From NCBI GenBank assembly GCA_949752745.1, contig OX457031.1:49671642-49735641 (forward strand): a DNA stretch of 64,000 nt, given 5' to 3'. This DNA is from Protula sp. h YS-2021 (taxonomy: Eukaryota > Annelida > Polychaeta > Sabellida > Serpulidae). The notes under the pieces are model-generated. The model was not told the DNA's origin and searched no databases. It was given only the letters and a program-made list of their open reading frames with translations. Below, in pieces: positions 50,601 through 58,849 of this stretch. Every line of letters begins with the position of its first letter. Position 1 is the first letter of the stretch. Both the position numbers and the translations under genes were made by a program.

Positions 50601-50912
50601 TTTAACAGAAAATCTGCTATTTTTCAAAGTTTTGTTAGTTTTTGCCAGTTCTTCTATTATTTCTTTACACAATTATCTCAACCGAATTCCCTTAAATCGC
50701 AAAAGCTTTTCAGAAAAAGTCTAGGTTTGAATCCGCTTACACGAAGTTAGTTAAGGAAGTGCTGACTCGGAGCTACGAGTAGTCTTACCCCGGGGAATCC
50801 TTCCAGAACCCCTGCAGCTTGGGCAGGGAAGAGTTCCACCAAAAAATTCTTCGTATCCTTGTGGGGTTTGGCCATTAGTGACACTTCCGTAGTTCTGAGT
50901 TGGAGTTGTCAT
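44656..50912 (-). CDS. TMEM106: TMEM106-family lysosomal membrane protein, 7 coding exons, 252 aa
   Basis: Exons (minus): 50912-50789, 48258-48195, 46807-46642, 46192-46130, 45834-45707, 45278-45225, 44815-44656. All introns are GT-AG, and their phases (1,2,0,0,2,2) join without a break to 252 codons plus TAA. Domains: cytosolic N-terminus with CPSCRGSGRIPR (CxxC at 30/33), the family motif ELVALIPMRDKRLKP (46-60), one membrane segment (about 67-86, then FFLYPRS), and a luminal domain with sequons at N107, N122, N152 and N171 and the conserved cysteine pair C185 (AAFCAS) and C224 (HVKCSP). Vertebrate TMEM106A/B/C proteins are type II glycoproteins; TMEM106B acts in lysosome function and its luminal part can form amyloid. 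Length is normal (~250-275). Intron 3 holds a MITE and a duplication; an LTR retrotransposon sits 26 bp upstream of the ATG. Confidence 0.9.
46225..46382. repeat. 79-bp direct duplication in TMEM106 intron 3
   Basis: Two copies (46225-46303 and 46304-46382) starting CACCTGAGCTCC and containing CATATACAGAGCAGTTCATG, with a few substitutions. Confidence 0.9.
46446..46621. mobile_element. 176-bp MITE with perfect 16-bp TIR in TMEM106 intron 3
   Basis: ATTCTGCTCTGTCCTT at the left end and AAGGACAGAGCAGAAT at the right end are exact reverse complements. The interior is built from CCTTATTTTTAA-type motifs, including an internal copy of the end (GATAGAGCAGAAT at 46551). If the outer AT pairs are counted as target duplication, the TIR is 14 bp. 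It lies about 20 bp inside the exon-3 splice donor. Confidence 0.75.
48306..48409. repeat. ~54-bp direct duplication in TMEM106 intron 1
   Basis: GGAACTGTCAAGTTTAATTC and GGAACCGCCAAATTTAACTC, each followed by TTAAGTAGGA and a CCCTG block, lie just upstream of exon 2 on the minus strand. Confidence 0.8.
48420..50750. other. TMEM106 intron 1, no nested gene recognised
   Basis: A 114-codon minus frame (49961-50305) and others have no recognisable domain. Poly-C tracts lie near 48699 and 49341. Confidence 0.5.
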
Positions 50913-50938
50913 CTTTAGTGTCTCCAAACTTTTCGTTG

Positions 50939-51863
50939 TGTTAGACCCTTGATTTGTTTGTTTACTTATCGATAAAGGTTTAAACTCATTCGTGATCCTG
51001 TAGAGCACGGGAAATGGTCATAAATAGAGAAAATCAATGTCCGCCATAGTTTTGGGAGATACTTCCCTGTTGTGGTATACTCGATACTGGAGGCGGTGAC
51101 GCGGTACAAAAAATAGTGCCTTGTCGTCTCTGTTTCATGATGTTTTGTGTAAATATAATGTAATGAAATCATATTTAATGAATTTATAAATGTGTTACAT
51201 AAAAGTTGAAATATAAATAATGTTGAAAGACAGCTTTAAAAGAAATGTATAAATAAGATATTCCTACGCCGCTGTGTTTACGTCAGAATGACGTCACTTA
51301 GGTATATAAATACTCGGGATATTCTGCAGTTCAGCAGAGTGTAATGGGCAAACCCAACTAAGACACTCCAAACTCCCCTCTGAGGAGCTAAATCACAACA
51401 GCCTAAGCTGAGCCACCAAGGCGAGAATAAGGGGCACACTTTAAAGTCTCCGCTGAGATCAGATAAGTGTACAGTATCCTCGTCGAGGTCGTCCCTTCTC
51501 CCCACTTCTCTGCCAGGCTATTGCATGCGGGTTTCGATGGTTCCCTGTCCTGGTCGGTGGCATCGGGCTGGGGGTTGTTTACTAGTTGATTAGTTCGGGG
51601 GTTTGGATGTCTGTATTTTATTCTGAGTAGTTGATAGATTAACTCTGACGTATGACGCTCCGTGTAGGGTTTAAATTGCAACGCTAATTGTAAAATATTG
51701 TTCGTTCTTATGGAGAAATAAATAAATCAGATAACAGTTATCTTCTGCGTTTATGCCGTAAGGCGACTAGTTGGATTCGTAGCCCACATCTACTGCACTC
51801 TCTCCCCTTTCCAAATAACCTTCGGTTGGCGATAAAGTAGTGATCAACCGCAAGGTTACAACA
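50939..51863 (+). repeat. 5' LTR, 925 bp
   Basis: Begins TGTTAGACCC and ends TTACAACA. It carries a CRE palindrome (51289-51296), a TATA box (51303-51311) and AATAAA (51717-51722), which together outline U3, R and U5. The 68-, 75- and 92-codon minus frames within it occur identically in the 3' LTR and are not genes. Confidence 0.97.
51289..51311 (+). promoter_or_regulatory. LTR core promoter: CRE (TGACGTCA) and TATA box
   Basis: The perfect cAMP-response palindrome TGACGTCA is followed after 6 bp by TATATAAAT. The same pair occurs in the 3' LTR at 58269-58291. Such a site is known to bind CREB/ATF factors, so transcription may respond to stress or cAMP signalling (inference). Confidence 0.55.
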
Positions 51864-51864
51864 C

Positions 51865-51882
51865 TGGTAGCAGCGGTGGTTC
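51865..51882 (+). other. Primer binding site, initiator-Met tRNA type
   Basis: TGGTAGCAG begins one base after the 5' LTR and complements the 3' end of eukaryotic initiator methionine tRNA (..CTGCTACCA) over nine bases; the following bases match only partly. Confidence 0.65.
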
Positions 51883-52237
51883 TGAGCCTGTAACACAACC
51901 TGGCAAGCGGCAGATTTTTTTTTGCCTTTAGTTATAAGTACGGCTCAGAAAAAAAGCACCCATACGTGTCCGATTGTTAGCCGCTCACGCTATTTTAACG
52001 TTTCTGTGTTTCATCGTGAAAACACTGTGGTGGCAGCACATTTTTTTCTCTTAGCGGTGCAGTAGACTTCGTTTACGTTTCGTGCGAGAATTCGTTTACT
52101 AACACTTTGAAATATATTTTACTGCATACTGTGTTTAGCTGTATTTTTTCTAGTTTAGTTAGAAAAAAAACTACAGAACAGTGTCCATAAGTACACGTTT
52201 TACTTTGTAGTGTGAAAAAAACGACCCCAATTGCATA

Positions 52238-54040
52238 ATGTCTCATCGGTCGCTTTCTCCAAGAGGGGAAGAGGGCGCATACGCCTGTAATTTCGACCCC
52301 TACAACGATAGTGACCCTGAGGTCATTCTCAATTTCCCTGGTGGGAGGGCTCCAAGTGCAGGTGACTCGTTCGCAAGGGCGGACACTGTTCCTATCGAAC
52401 AGATGGGTTTGACTGCAGGGTCCCGGGAAGGTCTAGCTGACTGGCAAGAAAGGTCTGTGAGACAGGAGCATAATGCGTCCGTTTTGTCTCAGCACTCCGT
52501 TATCTCGGAGCGGTTAGACCAACAAGAGCGTCAGTTATCGCAATTACAAAGTACACTGGACAAGTTGGCAGGTATGCTGCACACAACTCAATCCCAGGGG
52601 AATGAGCGTTCTTTTACGCCAGTACGCCCGGTAGGTCCAAGAAGACCCGAATTGGGAGTGGCGCGTAATGTTTTCCCCGTTCACCAAAATGTAGCTGGTT
52701 TTCCTGGAGCAGGGTGTATCCCCACACCGCGCTTTCAGGGGCCTAGGTTCTCTACACGGTTACCATGCCCAAATTCCCGTTTTGTCCCCGTACCTGTTAC
52801 GGAACACGTAAGGGTAAGTAGAGTCCCTGAGGTGGTCCGCCCCGTCCCTGGTCCTCGCGTTGCGTTGGCTGACCAATACAGGGACAGGAGAGGCGACTCA
52901 CCGGTGTCCAGCTATAGTGGTAGGGAATCTCCTGTAAATCCCTTCAGACCGACACACATAAGCGATACCCGTCGGTGTCCCAGTGTCCCTGTGTCTGAAA
53001 GGGTGGTGCAGCATGATTGCGCAAGTGAGTCCGGCCGTCCCGCCAAGCAAAAGACTGTCATGCCTGACAAGTTTGATGGGAAGACGGCCCTGGCTGAATA
53101 TCTGATTCATTTTGATATCTGTGCCAACCTGAACAGGTGGTCCGAGGTCCAGAAGGCTCAGTACCTCTCGGTTAGCCTCAAAGGAAACGCACAAAAGCTC
53201 CTGAGTACCCTTACTCCCGGAGAGCTATGTGATTTCCAGGCCATTACCACGGCCCTATCCGAACGGTTCGGTACGGAAGGCCAGTCTGAGTTGTACATGA
53301 CCCAGCTCCAAACTCGGACCAAGAGTAGCAAAGAGTCCTACCAGGAGTTGGCTGAGTCGGTCTCCCGCCTTGTTACAAAGGCATATCCGACTGCTCCTAC
53401 GGACATGGTCCATATCCTGACCCTTAGGCATTTTATCGAGGCCGTGACCGATCCCGACCTACGGATCAAGCTCAAGCTTGAAAAGCTACGCAATGTGAGG
53501 GACGCGGTGATGTTAGCCATCAACTTCGAGGCTATACAGAATGCCGAGAAGTCCCGCCCCACAAAGCGTCAGAGCGGGTCCGTACGGCAAGTGGTCGCGA
53601 GCCCCAAACAGCCAAAGAAAGGGGGGAAAGGATACAAGTCTCGTGCTCCTGACTCATCGGCTAGTGCAAAGAAGACAGTACAGAGACTGATCCAAGTCCG
53701 AGATATGTCTCAGACGTCTTCGGCACTCACCGAACTCTCTAACAAACTAGAACGGCTAGAGAGGTCTCAGGGAAATAGGCCCAGACGTAGGCCTCCCCCA
53801 AAGCGCCGACCGCGGTCTGAGGAAAGGTCCGGGCGCAGGAGGGCACACTCTAGAGGGGAAAGCTATGACTCCAATGACGAGCGGCCCTCTCGTTCATATG
53901 AGTCCAGGCGCCCTCGTAACGAAGTGGAGTGCTACGTCTGTGGCGATCCAGACCACATCGCCCCTCGATGTCCCACGAAAACTAAAAACAGTTCCCCTCA
54001 AAATGAGGCCCGGAGCGAAAAAAATCCGGAAAACTGTTAG
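52238..54040 (+). CDS. gag: Retrotransposon Gag, 600 aa, intact
   Basis: A single uninterrupted frame from ATG, the only Gag-length frame in the element. Residues ~65-118 look like a coiled coil (QHSVISERLDQQERQLSQLQ). A proline- and arginine-rich segment follows, then the retrotransposon Gag capsid domain (~275-435, MPDKFDGKTALAEYLIHFD to NFEAIQNAEK). A strongly basic RNA-binding stretch (RPRRRPPPKRRPR) and one CCHC zinc knuckle (CYVCGDPDHIAPRC, 565-578) lie at the C-terminal end. Gag forms the cytoplasmic virus-like particle and packages element RNA. The frame stays open beyond its stop in the -1 register, which leads into the protease. That gag is intact while pol is not suggests it is, or was very recently, selected or freshly copied. 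Confidence 0.95.
   Translation: MSHRSLSPRGEEGAYACNFDPYNDSDPEVILNFPGGRAPSAGDSFARADTVPIEQMGLTAGSREGLADWQERSVRQEHNASVLSQHSVISERLDQQERQLSQLQSTLDKLAGMLHTTQSQGNERSFTPVRPVGPRRPELGVARNVFPVHQNVAGFPGAGCIPTPRFQGPRFSTRLPCPNSRFVPVPVTEHVRVSRVPEVVRPVPGPRVALADQYRDRRGDSPVSSYSGRESPVNPFRPTHISDTRRCPSVPVSERVVQHDCASESGRPAKQKTVMPDKFDGKTALAEYLIHFDICANLNRWSEVQKAQYLSVSLKGNAQKLLSTLTPGELCDFQAITTALSERFGTEGQSELYMTQLQTRTKSSKESYQELAESVSRLVTKAYPTAPTDMVHILTLRHFIEAVTDPDLRIKLKLEKLRNVRDAVMLAINFEAIQNAEKSRPTKRQSGSVRQVVASPKQPKKGGKGYKSRAPDSSASAKKTVQRLIQVRDMSQTSSALTELSNKLERLERSQGNRPRRRPPPKRRPRSEERSGRRRAHSRGESYDSNDERPSRSYESRRPRNEVECYVCGDPDHIAPRCPTKTKNSSPQNEARSEKNPENC
54019..54025 (+). other. Probable -1 ribosomal frameshift site (AAAAAAT)
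   Basis: In the gag frame the codons are GAA AAA AAT. The heptamer A AAA AAT fits the X XXY YYZ rule. After slippage the -1 frame continues TCC GGA AAA CTG TTA GAG through to the protease, bypassing the gag stop at 54038-54040. Confidence 0.6.
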
Positions 54041-55305
54041 AGACTGGCGATTCGGGTCGCCTCCCAGTCTCACAACCTCCAAGACCCACAAAGGAGCATT
54101 TCGTGAATGCGAGTGTCCTTAAGACTGGGCTCGCTGGGCTATATGTGGAAGGGCAAATCTATGATCAGTCCGTTGACATGATCATAGATACAGGTAGCAG
54201 CGTGACTATTCTCGCGAGCTCCGCTTTCCACAAAATATGCCCCGAGGTCCAGCCCAAATTGCTTCCCTTTCTCGACAAGCTCTATTTAGCTGATGGAAGC
54301 GAACTCCCGGTCTTGGGGATGACTGACATTCAGTTTCGGTTCGGACAAATGTGCGTTACACACGACACGGTTATAGCGGACATAGAATCCGAAGGTCTAA
54401 TAGGGTTGGACTTTATGAAAGCCAACTCTTGTGAAATTAATTACGCCGAGAAATCATTCTCGATCAATGGTAAGCCCCTTTCGTTTAAGGAAAACTCTGG
54501 TCAGTTTGTAAGCTGTCGCATTAGCGCAATTCAGACTGTGACCATTCCCCCACGGAGTGAGTATATAGTGCAAGGGAAAGTCCACAGTAGAGGGAAATTG
54601 GGTCCCTGCTCCGTTACGGAGCCGGTAGCGTCCTTAGCCCCTGAGCAAGGATTGGTGGCAGGCAAAGTCCTCGTCGACCCCAGTAAGGGATTTATACCCC
54701 TTTGGGTTATAAATGCCTCGGACGAACCCAAAGTTGTTCTTAAGAACACAGTTTTAGCGGTCGCTCATCCGGTGATGAGCGTACGTGCGTTTCAAAACGC
54801 CGACCGCACCACTTATACTCCAGACACCAAACGTCAAAATAAAAAGGGCGAAGTTCCCAGGCCAGACGTTGCTGTTGTCAAGGAGGGACCCCTGTCTTAC
54901 CATCTACAAGACCTTTTGGACCATAGTTCGGCCAATTTCACGCCCGAACAATATGCCCGCTCTCGCAATTTTTTATCGGCGTACAGTAATGTGTTTTCGC
55001 CTGGAGGTACTGATATAGGCAGTTGTGACATTTTAGAACATACAATCCCTACAGGGGACAACAAATCTGTGAAATTACCCCCAAGGCAGATTCCTATACA
55101 CCTGAAGGACGCTGTCAATAAAGAAATTGACCGATTGCTAGAGATGGACATTATTCGTCCCTCAGCCAATCCGTGGTCCTTGTGCATTGTGATTGTCCGA
55201 AAAACTGACGGTTCCATCCGTATACGTGAGAATGTCTATCGCGGTCCTAATAACGTGCTAAATCCCCTAATCCTAAGAGCAAGTTCTCTCGGTTCCATGA
55301 CTTAA
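54025..55305 (+). pseudogene. pol: Pol fragment: aspartic protease and truncated reverse transcriptase
   Basis: The -1 frame starts after the slippery site and has no methionine at the protease start, as expected for a Gag-Pol fusion. Protease: GLYVEGQIYDQSVDMIIDTG with the catalytic DTGSS (54187 onwards) and a later GLIGLDFM flap/core motif. After a linker the beginning of Gypsy reverse transcriptase is clear (LPPRQIPIHLKDAVNKEIDR, then MDIIRPSANPWS and IVRKTDGSIRI). Shortly after, at about 55250, homology stops and the frame runs out in 15-20 unrelated residues ending SSLGSMT. The catalytic YxDD region, RNase H and integrase core are absent. Roughly 2.5-3 kb of pol is probably missing compared with complete Gypsy elements (estimate from family knowledge). 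Protease may still be functional. Confidence 0.9.
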
Positions 55306-55604
55306 CAGCGTCCGAAACCCAGGATGAAATATCCATGCCCGAAACGTTGCCTTATGGAGACATGGGGAATAAAACAAATTCACCCAGCAAACAGGAATTA
55401 TCCTATGCGCAACATCGCAACGACGATAATTTCCGGCTGAAAAAACGCTATGGCAGAAAAATACGCCCTCCCCGGCGATTTTCGGAATCTAGCGAAAAAA
55501 AAAAAAAAAGCACGCTTTCCCGGTTTAATTCAGTGCGTCGGGTAAAGTGTCGGGCTTTGAAGCCATGCACCTGGCTGGCATCATGTGTAGTTTGTGGGAA
55601 CTAA
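55251..55604 (+). pseudogene. Remnant of pol C-terminal tail after internal deletion
   Basis: In a frame different from protease/RT, the sequence reads SKFSRFHDLTASETQ and then LKKRYGRKIRPPRRFSES. This type of RxGR-RPP-RF motif is common at the C-terminal end of Gypsy integrases. Its direct apposition to the truncated RT marks the deletion junction at about 55245-55265 and explains the frame change. Confidence 0.5.
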
Positions 55605-56691
55605 CCATAAAATTAACTCCCCTGGATTTCAAACATAGCAACGTTTTTCAAACGTACATTAGATTGTATTCTGTGTGGTTCACAGATGCTCCTCAATACC
55701 TATCCCGTCGATTTTACAACATTAGGGACATTATCTCTGGCAGGTCCAGATGCCAAGTTGTAATTAGTGTACACCCACTGAGGTGTGTCCCATGTTAACT
55801 GACCGGATGCCCCAGTATGAATAATGGGGCCTTATGAGTCCGCATTTTCTCCGCGCTCAACAAAGTCAATCAGACTGCTATAGCGCAATGAGGAAAAAAT
55901 AACTGGTTTAACCAGAGAGTTCCCCCCCCCCTCCTCGTCAGTCCGACACGCGTATGCAGGCGTTGTGTCCTGGGTTTTGGAGCTTTCCCATGTAAAAAAA
56001 AAAAAAGTGGATTTTCCTATTTGATCTAAGGTGTTTGGGCCGTTTACACCCAAATTCCTGCCCCCCCCCCTCATCGGTGTCCGTGACTAGTCACGGGGGG
56101 CAAAAAGATGTTCTGGTGGTCAAGACGTCAACGCGGAAGTGCTGCAGTCCCTTGGCATCCAAATCAATAGGATGTCAAGGAGGTCCAAAGGGAACGACCC
56201 CGTGCGAGCGACCAGGCTCAATCGGAAGTAGCGTGGAAATACGTCCCGCTAACAAACAGTTCGCAGCAACGCGAGCAAAAATTCCAGCGTCTACAGTCGA
56301 ACATCAAGGATTGTGATTCATATTCTATGTATTTATAAATAAGCAACTTAGTATTTTGACTTGCGTCTCAGGCCTGTTCTTTTCATGCCAGTCAAATGCT
56401 TTAGCAAAAATGTAATCGTATTTTAGCTTCTTCTTTGGAGGGAGAGAAAAAAAAAAAAAAAAAAAAAAAGCATTTATAACTCTTTGGCATGTAAAGGCAG
56501 AGCTGTCAGGTTAGTCAAAATTGCCGTTGCTGAAAGGATACTTAGTGCAAGCAGCGTGCCTAGTGTGGAACGTTTTCTTATGTATCCCTGGGTACAAAGA
56601 GTATGTTGAATTCTATGTTTTTCTTTTCAGTTATACATGTTTTGTATTGAATTCTATGTTTTTCTTTTCAGCTTTATATGTTATGTGTAAA

Positions 56692-56723
<32 letters not shown>

Positions 56724-57907
56724 AAAGTGTTCATAGCTTTGTGCTATGCTAACGGTGTGTAACACGGTGTTACAGTGCACACGTGTATAGGCCGTCTTAT
56801 AAGAGGTCATTCTGATGGTAGTTCAGTTCAGCAGTCTTGTGATTGCCGGTAAAATTAAAAGTGTGGAAAAAAAAAAAACAAGCTTTTATTATATAAAACG
56901 GTTTTATCTGCAAAATTTTGCATGATCCACACACCCGCCTCTGTGGCCGTGATCGTATAGTGGTTGTATCGTTCTGGTTAACGTTTCCTATTTTTACTGT
57001 GCTGAAGTTCGGTGGTTCAACCCCCGGCACGGGCACTCAAAAGTTTAGATTTTTGCGTGCTGGTAGCTATCCGCAAGAATGGTATATTCTGCATATAAAT
57101 AAAGTGAAGTGCATATGCTGTGGTGTAAATTCCCAATGTCAGAAGACAAGTGTGTTTCTGTGTATATTAGCCAAGAAAATCTCGGTTTCTCAAGTGCTAA
57201 ACTAAAGTGTTGACATCAGGTGCGTTATGCACTGGCCCAGCTAAATTAATTCAGTATTGGGATTGAGTACATTGTGGTTGCCTTGGCAATAAGGTACCGT
57301 GTACTCGTAGAAAGGAGATAGTCACTGGTGATGTTTTTGCATACAAGTGCACTAAGAGTGTATTTATTCGTTTAATATGTTCTTTTCTACAGCCATTCTG
57401 AGTTCAAATCCACGAAGAATGTTTCATGTATGATATATGTTCTGTATATATTTGAATGTTTCTGTTTTCTCGCTTAGTTATCGCGAAAATGTCGGAAGAA
57501 TGTTTCTTCCGTATTGTCGGGTTTTTCTGAATGAACTGTTCGTAGTAAACAGTTGTAGCTTCTCATTGGTCGGTACTGAAAGTAGTCCGTCTGTAGAGCC
57601 CGCCCACTTTACTAGTAAGAAAAGAAGGGTTCTAAACCAACTTTCATCCCGAAAAGTAATTTTTATATAATAAATGCATCACGATTTTATATTGTGTGTC
57701 CGTGTGTACAGTTACAAGGAAGTTAAGTGTTTCGAAGGCATTTATGTTTCACAATATATTAAATTTAACATTTGAACAGCATTAACTTCTTGTATTTATC
57801 TTATTGCGTATTTTAACAAACCAAAAGCGTTCATCAGTTGTAAGTGGACACATTCCTGTTATTAAGGTTTAAGATAATCCGTTCGACCTGTTGTCTCTCT
57901 TTTTTAT
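55605..57907. other. Non-coding 3' part of the LTR element
   Basis: Stops interrupt every frame; no envelope-like frame is recognisable. It contains poly-A tracts (56449-56469, 56691-56726 and 56865-56879), a short duplication (TTCTATGTTTTTCTTTTCAG at 56610-56629 and 56651-56670) and the tRNA-like stretch. Confidence 0.6.
56945..57034 (+). other. tRNA(His)-like sequence inside the retrotransposon
   Basis: The first 20 bases (GCCGTGATCGTATAGTGGTT) equal the acceptor/D-arm of animal tRNA-His as recalled. Behind a divergent 50-base middle lies a B-box (GGTTCAACCCC, 57014-57024), then CACGGGC, which pairs with GGCCGTG with one mismatch. The anticodon arm is not normal, so a functional tRNA is unlikely. 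A SINE head or captured tRNA pseudogene is more probable. Confidence 0.5.
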
Positions 57908-57918
57908 GAGGGGGATAG
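57908..57918 (+). other. Polypurine tract
   Basis: GAGGGGGATAG directly precedes the 3' LTR, after a pyrimidine/T-rich box (TCTCTCTTTTTT). This is the standard position of the plus-strand primer. Confidence 0.75.
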
Positions 57919-58843
57919 TGTTAGACCCTTGATTTGTTTGTTTACTTATCGATAAAGGTTTAAACTCATTCGTGATCCTGTAGAGCACGGGAAATGGTCA
58001 TAAATAGAGAAAATCAATGTCCGCCATAGTTTTGGGAGATACTTCCCTGTTGTGGTATACTCGATACTGGAGGCGGTGACGCGGTACAAAAAATAGTGCC
58101 TTGTCGTCTCTGTTTCATGATGTTTTGTGTAAATATAATGTAATGAAATCATATTTAATGAATTTATAAATGTGTTACATAAAAGTTGAAATATAAATAA
58201 TGTTGAAAGACAGCTTTAAAAGAAATGTATAAATAAGATATTCCTACGCCGCTGTGTTTACGTCAGAATGACGTCACTTAGGTATATAAATACTCGGGAT
58301 ATTCTGCAGTTCAGCAGAGTGTAATGGGCAAACCCAACTAAGACACTCCAAACTCCCCTCTGAGGAGCTAAATCACAACAGCCTAAGCTGAGCCACCAAG
58401 GCGAGAATAAGGGGCACACTTTAAAGTCTCCGCTGAGATCAGATAAGTGTACAGTATCCTCGTCGAGGTCGTCCCTTCTCCCCACTTCTCTGCCAGGCTA
58501 TTGCATGCGGGTTTCGATGGTTCCCTGTCCTGGTCGGTGGCATCGGGCTGGGGGTTGTTTACTAGTTGATTAGTTCGGGGGTTTGGATGTCTGTATTTTA
58601 TTCTGAGTAGTTGATAGATTAACTCTGACGTATGACGCTCCGTGTAGGGTTTAAATTGCAACGCTAATTGTAAAATATTGTTCGTTCTTATGGAGAAATA
58701 AATAAATCAGATAACAGTTATCTTCTGCGTTTATGCCGTAAGGCGACTAGTTGGATTCGTAGCCCACATCTACTGCACTCTCTCCCCTTTCCAAATAACC
58801 TTCGGTTGGCGATAAAGTAGTGATCAACCGCAAGGTTACAACA
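57919..58843 (+). repeat. 3' LTR, 925 bp
   Basis: Line-by-line reading at a constant offset of 6,980 bp shows no difference from the 5' LTR. AATAAA lies at 58697-58702. It is followed by the target duplicate GTTG. Confidence 0.97.
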
Positions 58844-58849
58844 GTTGTT

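Larger units (their letters stand above)
50939..58843 (+). mobile_element. Ty3/Gypsy-type LTR retrotransposon, young, pol-deleted
   Basis: Two 925-bp LTRs (TG...CA) flank 6,055 bp and are bordered by the 4-bp target duplication GTTG (50935-50938 and 58844-58847). Order: 5' LTR, primer binding site, gag, -1 frameshift, protease and the first part of reverse transcriptase, then a deletion junction near 55250, a remnant of the pol C-terminus, ~2.3 kb of non-coding sequence with a tRNA-like stretch, polypurine tract, 3' LTR. The reverse-transcriptase core, RNase H and integrase core are missing. The LTRs read as identical over their full length, so the insertion is recent and must have used proteins supplied by another element. 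It lies opposite to, and immediately upstream of, the TMEM106 start codon. Confidence 0.95.

Noticed and set aside
50751..51008. 85-codon minus frame starting inside the 5' LTR
   Set aside because: Only the part from 50912 down is the TMEM106 first exon; the upstream part is LTR sequence joined by chance.
56035..56316. 93-codon frame in the LTR element as an envelope or integrase piece
   Set aside because: No recognisable motif, and stops surround it in all frames.
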